Shown here piece by piece: positions 7,446-12,106 of a stretch of 12,106 bases of DNA. Numbering within the stretch: the first letter of the stretch is position 1; every line of letters starts with the position of its first letter. The position numbers and the translations under genes were made by a program. Origin of the DNA: Planctomycetota bacterium (GTDB lineage Bacteria; Planctomycetota; PUPC01; JACPCR01). The stretch spans positions 1 to 12,106 of the forward strand of contig JASLXP010000630.1 in assembly GCA_030740295.1 (NCBI GenBank). The letters run 5' to 3'. Below the pieces are notes generated by a model. That model saw only the letters and a program-made list of their open reading frames with translations. It was not told where the DNA came from and did no database searches.

Positions 7446-8725
7446 TCGTGATCCTTGGTTCCGCTGCGCACAATCGTTCCGAGAAACAGCTTTTGCTTTG
7501 CAGCTTTATTCAACAGTGACTGAATAACGCGGCCCTCAAATGCCTGGTCGAAGCGAGCGTCCATGACGTAGTACCGTTCAACTGTTTCGATACTTTCGGC
7601 AACGTCCTGTGGCTCGACTTCCTCGCTGCCTCGGCCGGCTGCCCTGGCCTGCGCGAACCAACGGATGAGCGCGAAATGAATGCAGAGAAGCATGTAGCCC
7701 ATCTTGATACCGCAAAAGGGAATCAGACGCTTGCGGAAGACGACGTGCCTCACATAGAGGCGAACAGGATCGGTGATCCTGCGGTTAGATGAATCGAAGC
7801 TCACCGAGGCATGTGCATCAAACGGCAACACGGCATCGAGGCCCTGCAATCGCACGCTGCCGATTCTGAGAGAGGCGCCGACTTGAGCCTTGAAAGCGCG
7901 AAACATGCCACCAAGGCTCGAGCAGCCAGAATAGGCGGCTTCAACAGACATGACGAAGTTCGTCAGAAACGATCTTTGCGCTACCGGTGATGGCTTGAAT
8001 TTGCCGGCTGTCTCACGAATTCGCCGATAGCCGATGCGTCGCCAGCCTTCGGTGAAATCAATCGCGGGCCTTTCTTTCTCGCCGATGGTTTCCCTCAGGA
8101 ACTGCTGGAACTGCTCCAGATAAACGCCTCCGGCAACAAGGTCGTCTTCCAGGTCGAAGCCAGGCTCAAGCAGATCGAGCAGGCCCGTTTCCAGGGCAAG
8201 CGCCTCCTCAAAGGAAATCTCGTGCCCGGAATCGAATGTCACTCTGTCGTGAATGAATCGGTGGTGGTAAGGCTGCTCTGCCAGCCTGGTCAACCGCTCT
8301 TCGTAGCGGCGAAGTGGCTCGCTGTTGCTGGATTCGATGCCCGGCGTGGCAAATGAAATGCCCACGAATTTTCCTGTCGGAGTATCCGTAAAAACATAAG
8401 GGAACTGCTGGCACGCCTGCGGCTTGAATTCGAGACCTTGCTCGGCATGGATGAGGCAGCGATTGTCTTCCAGCAGAAAGACACACCTGCCATCTTCGTC
8501 GCGTTGCAGTGTCAGCAGATCGGAAGACGACTCTCGCGCCACGATCAACGGTTGGTCTGTCAGCTCTGGTTTCAGTTCCGACCAGTTAACCGAACGGATG
8601 CGTTCGATGTCATCCCCTCTGAGCGGGATCTCCATCGGATCTGAACAACACTTTCCGCACTGCGTGCATTCGTAGTCGACCTCCTCAGGAATAATGACAG
8701 GCAGCGAAGTTTCTTTTTCAGGCAT
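7442..8725 (-). CDS. YkgJ-family cysteine-cluster (CxxCxxCC) protein, long form
   Basis: The protein has 427 residues and is probably cytoplasmic. The N-terminus holds the YkgJ/UPF0153 metal-binding signature: C20, C23, C26 and C27 in CTQCGKCC, then C81, C90 in NRCLIH, and C105 in KPQACQQFPY. Together these likely bind zinc or an Fe-S cluster. Typical YkgJ proteins are about 100-250 residues. This one has a further ~300 residues with no motif I recognise, a helix-rich stretch at 320-420, and extra cysteines C268, C338 and C348. Flagellin lysine-N-methylase (FliB) shares this cysteine pattern at similar size, so a methyltransferase-like role is conceivable, but no flagellar gene is nearby. The gene overlaps the following enolase-superfamily gene by 4 bp, so the two are expressed together. 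No Shine-Dalgarno sequence is apparent before the ATG. Confidence 0.75.
   Translation of the reverse strand: MPEKETSLPVIIPEEVDYECTQCGKCCSDPMEIPLRGDDIERIRSVNWSELKPELTDQPLIVARESSSDLLTLQRDEDGRCVFLLEDNRCLIHAEQGLEFKPQACQQFPYVFTDTPTGKFVGISFATPGIESSNSEPLRRYEERLTRLAEQPYHHRFIHDRVTFDSGHEISFEEALALETGLLDLLEPGFDLEDDLVAGGVYLEQFQQFLRETIGEKERPAIDFTEGWRRIGYRRIRETAGKFKPSPVAQRSFLTNFVMSVEAAYSGCSSLGGMFRAFKAQVGASLRIGSVRLQGLDAVLPFDAHASVSFDSSNRRITDPVRLYVRHVVFRKRLIPFCGIKMGYMLLCIHFALIRWFAQARAAGRGSEEVEPQDVAESIETVERYYVMDARFDQAFEGRVIQSLLNKAAKQKLFLGTIVRSGTKDHE
7452..7456 (-). promoter_or_regulatory. Shine-Dalgarno of the enolase-superfamily gene
   Basis: AAGGA on the minus strand lies 6 nt before the ATG at 7445, inside the last codons of the upstream gene. 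It supports this start and translational coupling. Confidence 0.65.
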
Positions 8726-9012
8726 CTGATCTGGCGAAGTTCAGGGCCGCCATCCCACGGACTAAAACGGTCTTAACCCGCGGAATGGCCTTGCCATCTG
8801 TGGTATGAAACCCTCGGACGTGGCTGACGGCTGGCCCTCTCCGAAGATACAATGTCGTAAGTGATGCTCGGTGGAGTGTTGGAGTAACGGCTTTAGCCGG
8901 GTTCTTCCGGCTGCCCGCACCCGGCTAACGCCGTTACTCCAACGAGCTCTGCAACTTGTATCTCTGATGTTTTGCTCGAACCATCTCGCGAGGTCGGTGG
9001 AGGGCTGAGCAG
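8726..9012. other. Intergenic region carrying a REP-like inverted repeat
   Basis: These 287 bp lie between two minus-strand genes, downstream of the alcohol dehydrogenase and upstream of the YkgJ-type gene. I see no gene. The inverted repeat at 8879-8942 is the one clear structure. The YkgJ-type gene probably has its own promoter in 8726-8878, but no convincing hexamer pair was found. Confidence 0.5.
8879..8942. repeat. Near-perfect 24-bp inverted repeat (REP/MITE-like palindrome)
   Basis: Bases 8879-8902 (starting TTGGAGTAACGGC) and 8919-8942 (ending GCCGTTACTCCAA) are reverse complements at 23 of 24 positions, around a 16-nt spacer. An alternative small hairpin, AGCCGG (8895-8900) with CCGGCT (8907-8912), lies inside the left half. 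There is no T-tract, so a classic terminator is unlikely, though it sits about 70 bp past the stop of the alcohol dehydrogenase gene. The compact palindrome in an intergenic gap suggests a dispersed REP- or MITE-type element; only one copy is present in this window. Confidence 0.8.
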
Positions 9013-9963
9013 TTACTCTGAATCGGCATTCAATCTCACCACTCCTTTCACGTAGCTCTGGTCGCCATTTACGACCTGCTTCAAAAGCGATTCGTATTCA
9101 TCCAGCGTGACCACATGAGTCACCAGGGGCTTCAGATCGATGATGCCCTTGTGAAGCAGCCGGATGGCGGGCGGAAAGGTATCTCTGAGCTTTGAGCCGG
9201 GCGCGGAATTCACAACAGTGATGCCTTTCAAATGCCACAGATCGCCTGAGAATTGCGCCACACCATGATTCCATCCGAACAGATTCAGCAGGCCGCCCCG
9301 TCGGACTATCTTTGTGGAGAGGTCAAGGCACGCCTGCGCGCCGGATGCGTCGATGACCACATCGAAATCAAGTGCAGACAGTTCCTGAACAAGGTCCTCA
9401 TTCTCACATTCCGCGGGATTGAAACATGCGGTCGCGCCGAGGTCCTCCGCGAGTTTGAGCTTTTGCGGATTCACGTCTACCGCGATCACCTGTTCGGCAA
9501 ACGAGTGAGCCAAGCCCTGCAGAATCATGAGGCCCATGTAGCCGCAGCCGACCACGGCAACGCGGTCGGCAGGCCTGAGCCTGCAATGATCGAGCCCGGT
9601 TACGACGCAGGAGACTGGCTCGACGATCCAGTGCTCGTCCGCAAGCTCTGAATCAGACGGGATTCGGTGAACGGCGTTCGCATTCATGTTGTAGGCGCCG
9701 GCAAAGCCACGTCCGACCACGCGATCACCTTCTTCGAATCCTGTGACTTCTGCGCCGATCTTGGTGACGTACCCCATGCCCTCGTGTCCCGGCGGAGCGG
9801 CAGAAGGGGCATCCGCGCCGTTCTTGAAAGTGTAAAGGTCCCACGCGCAGATCCCGCAGGCAGCACCTTGTACCTGTATTTCTCCCGGGCCCGGGTCAGC
9901 AACATCTAATTCGATGATCTCTATCGAACCGGGTTTCCCGTATCGGATGGAGGTTGTTTTCAT
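9013..9963 (-). CDS. Zinc-type alcohol/polyol dehydrogenase (MDR superfamily)
   Basis: The protein has 316 residues from the ATG at 9963. The frame opens further upstream to 10008, but that would overlap the UbiA gene, and MKTTSIRYGKPGSIEIIELD is a typical MDR N-terminus. The catalytic domain has CGIC with C39, PGHE with H60 and E61, and EP at 115-116, matching the catalytic zinc site of sorbitol/threonine dehydrogenase types. The structural-zinc loop with four cysteines is absent: VVGRGFAGAYNMNANAVHRIP follows EEGDR directly. The Rossmann motif GCGYMG (139-144) and D163 at the end of the second strand favour NAD. The likely reaction is NAD-dependent oxidation of a secondary alcohol in a sugar or polyol; the substrate is unknown. 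The gene follows the UbiA gene by 14 bp and probably closes a three-gene transcript. No Shine-Dalgarno sequence is visible. Confidence 0.85.
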   Translation of the reverse strand: MKTTSIRYGKPGSIEIIELDVADPGPGEIQVQGAACGICAWDLYTFKNGADAPSAAPPGHEGMGYVTKIGAEVTGFEEGDRVVGRGFAGAYNMNANAVHRIPSDSELADEHWIVEPVSCVVTGLDHCRLRPADRVAVVGCGYMGLMILQGLAHSFAEQVIAVDVNPQKLKLAEDLGATACFNPAECENEDLVQELSALDFDVVIDASGAQACLDLSTKIVRRGGLLNLFGWNHGVAQFSGDLWHLKGITVVNSAPGSKLRDTFPPAIRLLHKGIIDLKPLVTHVVTLDEYESLLKQVVNGDQSYVKGVVRLNADSE

Positions 9964-9977
9964 GATTCGTGTGCAGG

Positions 9978-10835
9978 CTAAAGATAAATATCGAGCAAAG
10001 AGGTACACATCATCCCAAAACTGATGATGGCGTTAACGTAGAAGAAAGCGGTATTGACCCGGCCGAGGTCGTCCGGCCGAACGAGCCAGTGTTCGTAGGC
10101 CAGCAGACAGGCAACCAGCGCGAGGCCGACCCACGAGAATATCCCCAGTCGGGCAAACCAGAGGAATGCCGCGAGCGCGCCCAAAGTGAAAAAGTGCAAG
10201 ACCGCGGAGAGCTTCAGCGCCTTGGGGATTCCAAACCGGCCGGGGATGGAGAAGAGACCAGCCTTGACGTCGTAATCGTGGTCCATGCAGGAATAGATGA
10301 TGTCGAAACCTGCTGTCCAGAGCATGACCGCCAACGCCAGCCAGATAGGCGGAACAGCAAATTCACCAGTGACCGCGATCCACGCGCCGACCGGCGCGAT
10401 AGCGAGCGCCAGCCCGAGCCACAGATGTGCCAGGCTTGTGAAACGTTTGGCCAGCGAATAACTCAGAATCACCACGATAGCGACTGGCGAAAGATAGAAG
10501 GCAAGAGGATTCAGTGAATACGCGGCCCACACAAACACCGCGATGCTCACGATGGTGAATCCCCACACCTCGCCCCTCTTCACCAATCCGGTAGCCAGTG
10601 GCCGCTTCGCTGTGCGAGGGTTCTCCCTGTCGTATCTTTCATCCATCAATCGGTTGAACGCCATGGCTGCGCTGCGCGCCCCGACCATCGCCAGCAGTAT
10701 CCAACCAAACTTCGCATATCCCGGGAAGCCCCCAGCCGCCAGAAACGCGCTCAGGATGGCAAAAGGCAGGGCGAAGATGGTGTGTTGGAACTTTATGAGC
10801 TCCAGGTAGACCGAGGCTCTGCTGAAGATGGACAT
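9978..10835 (-). CDS. ubiA: UbiA-family prenyltransferase (4-hydroxybenzoate polyprenyltransferase / MqnP-like)
   Basis: The protein has 285 residues with about eight or nine hydrophobic helices and sits in the inner membrane. The two Asp-rich prenyl-diphosphate/Mg motifs are present: N61RLMDERYD (D65, D69) followed by ENPRTAKRPL, and D178IIYSCMDHDYD (D185, D189) followed by the G-L-F-S-I-P loop. These enzymes attach a polyprenyl tail to an aromatic quinone precursor. KFQHTIFALPFA near the N-terminus and WILLAMVGARSAAMAFNR are typical of the 'ubiA_other' subgroup that includes MqnP of the futalosine menaquinone route. In an organism of the suggested type, mqnP is therefore at least as likely as true ubiA. 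No other quinone gene is in the window. The start lies 27 bp after the stop of the DUF1080 gene, with an A8/T8 tract between them and no Shine-Dalgarno sequence. The stop is 14 bp before the dehydrogenase start, so the genes are probably co-transcribed. Confidence 0.9.
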   Translation of the reverse strand: MSIFSRASVYLELIKFQHTIFALPFAILSAFLAAGGFPGYAKFGWILLAMVGARSAAMAFNRLMDERYDRENPRTAKRPLATGLVKRGEVWGFTIVSIAVFVWAAYSLNPLAFYLSPVAIVVILSYSLAKRFTSLAHLWLGLALAIAPVGAWIAVTGEFAVPPIWLALAVMLWTAGFDIIYSCMDHDYDVKAGLFSIPGRFGIPKALKLSAVLHFFTLGALAAFLWFARLGIFSWVGLALVACLLAYEHWLVRPDDLGRVNTAFFYVNAIISFGMMCTSLLDIYL

Positions 10836-10862
10836 GAAAAAAAAGGAATCGGAATGAGGAGC

Positions 10863-12106
10863 TCAGTGAGGGAGCTCCCGCAGATAGATGTTCCTGAAAT
10901 AAAGCTTGTTCCCGTGGTTTTGGAGCTCGATCTGGTTTGAGCGGTAGATGGGGATTTTCCGATCCCAGTAGTTTTCGAGAGGCACGTCATCTACTGCGAG
11001 CTTGCCGTTCAGGTAGACGGTGACATTCTCGCCGACCATGCGGATGTAGAAGGTGTTCCATTCGCCGATGGGGTTGTCTGCGATCAGGGCCGGGTGGCGC
11101 GGGTTTTTGCTGTTGTTGTAGAGGCCGCCGGAGCCCTTCTTGTGCTGTTTCGGATCCCAGATCTGAACCTGGGGAGAGCCGCGCAAATAGATGCCGCTGT
11201 CGCCGCTCTCGTGGATCTTCCAGTCCACGTAGAGATCGAAGTCTGCATAATCTTTCGCGGTGCAGAGGCTCTGGCCTTTGCCGCCGAAGACCAGCACGCC
11301 GTCTTCGATGCTCCAGCCTTTGCGCATGATCTCGTCGGCTTTTTTCTGCGCGTCAGACAGTTGTTCCGGCGTCATTGCCGCACGCTTTTTCGGGTCGCCG
11401 ACAAGGCCCTTCCAGCCGTTCAGATCCTTGCCGTTGAACAGGGCCGTGTAGCCGGGAGGCGCGACATTGTGCTGCGGGCCCTTCGGAATAGGCGGGCTCA
11501 TTGCATAATCTCTGATCCGGATGTTTCTGAATTCGATTCGATCGCCGTGGCCGAGGAAGCCGACGTATCCCTTTCTGTTCTTCAGGCCCGGGTGGGCCTT
11601 TCCATCCATGGGCTGCACTTTGTCCAGGAAGACATCCGTAATCACCTCGCCGTTGAGAATGACCTTTACATGATGGCCCATGGCGATTACCTCCTGTGAG
11701 TTCCATTCACCAGGCTTTTTCAGAAAACCACGCCGGGCCGGGACGACACCATAGACCGAGCCGTGGAATTGATACGGATGCAGTTTCGCGTACTTCTCCG
11801 CAGTGTTCTCAAGTATCTGCAGTTCCATCCCCGCGTAAGCTGCGTTGCCCTGCAACGTCGCTCGAATGCCCAGCCCGTTGTTCCCGCCCGGCGGCAGTTT
11901 GAACTCGAATCGAAACACAAAATCGCTGTATTCCTTTTCCGTAAACAGCCGGCCTCCTTTGCAGACAAGAATGCCATCCTCCGCGAAGTACCCGTTGAGG
12001 CTGCCCTGCCAGCCTTTGAGTGTTTTGCCGTCGAAGAGCGTCTGAAATTCTTCCTCCGGGATGCCGGACGTCACTTTGCCATTCTCGTCTTTCTTGTGCA
12101 GCGCAT
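10863..12106 (-). CDS. Tandem DUF1080 (3-keto-disaccharide/glycoside hydrolase family) protein, partial at 5' end
   Basis: The frame is open to the right edge; the only in-window start, a GTG at 12074, is unlikely to be real because in-frame coding (LHKKDENGK) continues upstream. Numbered from that GTG, 403 residues hold two DUF1080 (PF06439) beta-jelly-roll domains, ~10-190 and ~208-403. The repeated landmarks are LFDGKTLKGW/LFNGKDLNGW, EDGILVCKGG/EDGVLVFGGK, GNNGLGIRA/GDSGIYLRG, GMELQILEN/QVQIWDP, WNSQEV/WNTFYI, LNGEVI/LNGKLA and EFRNIRIRDY/YFRNIYLREL. Members of this family cleave 3-keto-glucosides or disaccharides made by sugar-oxidising dehydrogenases; many are exported, but any signal peptide here lies outside the window. 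Domain 2 keeps the canonical GDSGIYLRG and LQNHG motifs, while domain 1 has GFLGHG and may differ in activity. The gene leads a minus-strand run with the UbiA and alcohol dehydrogenase genes. Confidence 0.88.
   Translation of the reverse strand, partial: ALHKKDENGKVTSGIPEEEFQTLFDGKTLKGWQGSLNGYFAEDGILVCKGGRLFTEKEYSDFVFRFEFKLPPGGNNGLGIRATLQGNAAYAGMELQILENTAEKYAKLHPYQFHGSVYGVVPARRGFLKKPGEWNSQEVIAMGHHVKVILNGEVITDVFLDKVQPMDGKAHPGLKNRKGYVGFLGHGDRIEFRNIRIRDYAMSPPIPKGPQHNVAPPGYTALFNGKDLNGWKGLVGDPKKRAAMTPEQLSDAQKKADEIMRKGWSIEDGVLVFGGKGQSLCTAKDYADFDLYVDWKIHESGDSGIYLRGSPQVQIWDPKQHKKGSGGLYNNSKNPRHPALIADNPIGEWNTFYIRMVGENVTVYLNGKLAVDDVPLENYWDRKIPIYRSNQIELQNHGNKLYFRNIYLRELPH

Noticed and set aside
8879..8942. 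Intrinsic terminator for the alcohol dehydrogenase transcript
   Set aside because: No T-tract follows the stem in the minus-strand direction, and the stem is long with a large spacer; a REP-like element fits better.
9964..10008. Upstream in-frame start for the alcohol dehydrogenase
   Set aside because: It would add 15 residues unlike MDR N-termini and overlap the UbiA gene by 31 bp.
10837..10844. A8 tract just upstream of the UbiA start as a promoter UP element or slippage site
   Set aside because: A single short homopolymer between closely spaced genes, with no -35/-10 pair; too little to support a call.
12072..12074. GTG start for the DUF1080 gene
   Set aside because: The frame stays open with plausible coding (LHKKDENGK) to the window edge, so the true start lies outside.

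Overview
The window looks like chromosomal DNA from a moderately GC-rich, Gram-negative-type bacterium. The gene content points to an uncultured Planctomycetota, Verrucomicrobiota, Acidobacteriota or Hydrogenedentota-like lineage: a tandem DUF1080 (3-keto-glycoside hydrolase) protein, a secreted parallel beta-helix protein ending in the ...YEFGKPxPHYGPR tail, an enolase-superfamily sugar-acid enzyme, and a UbiA enzyme of the type used in futalosine-pathway menaquinone synthesis. This placement rests on protein style only; there is no rRNA or other marker. No tRNA, rRNA, CRISPR array, transposase or phage gene was seen.

Layout. (1) Bases 1-2751, minus strand: a secreted beta-helix protein followed 25 bp downstream by an NAD-type isocitrate dehydrogenase that runs off the left edge. 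The beta-helix gene carries a probable one-base deletion near its 3' end. (2) 2752-3022: divergent intergenic region with no convincing promoter. (3) 3023-6292, plus strand: a two-module alpha/beta hydrolase, the second module lacking its nucleophile, and a polytopic membrane protein of GT-C glycosyltransferase appearance. (4) 6285-6436: a composite repeat between convergent genes. It has ATGAGTA heptamer arrays in opposite orientation, forms a 27-bp perfect inverted repeat, and supplies the stop codons of both flanking genes. (5) 6429-8725, minus strand: a long YkgJ-type cysteine-cluster protein that overlaps the start of the enolase-superfamily enzyme by 4 bp. (6) 8726-9012: an intergenic region with a near-perfect 24-bp inverted repeat (REP/MITE-like). 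(7) 9013-12106, minus strand: a tightly spaced run of a DUF1080 tandem protein (cut by the right edge), a UbiA prenyltransferase and a zinc-type alcohol dehydrogenase.

How the genes may work together. Several products fit breakdown of plant or microbial polysaccharides and oxidised sugars: beta-helix lyase-like protein, hydrolase/esterase, sugar-acid dehydratase-like enolase, polyol-type dehydrogenase, and 3-keto-glycoside hydrolase. They are interleaved with central metabolism (IDH), quinone synthesis (UbiA/MqnP-like) and envelope glycosylation (GT-C). No single complete pathway can be read from the window, and no defence or secretion system is evident. The most distinctive features are the two non-coding repeat elements and the frameshift in the beta-helix gene.
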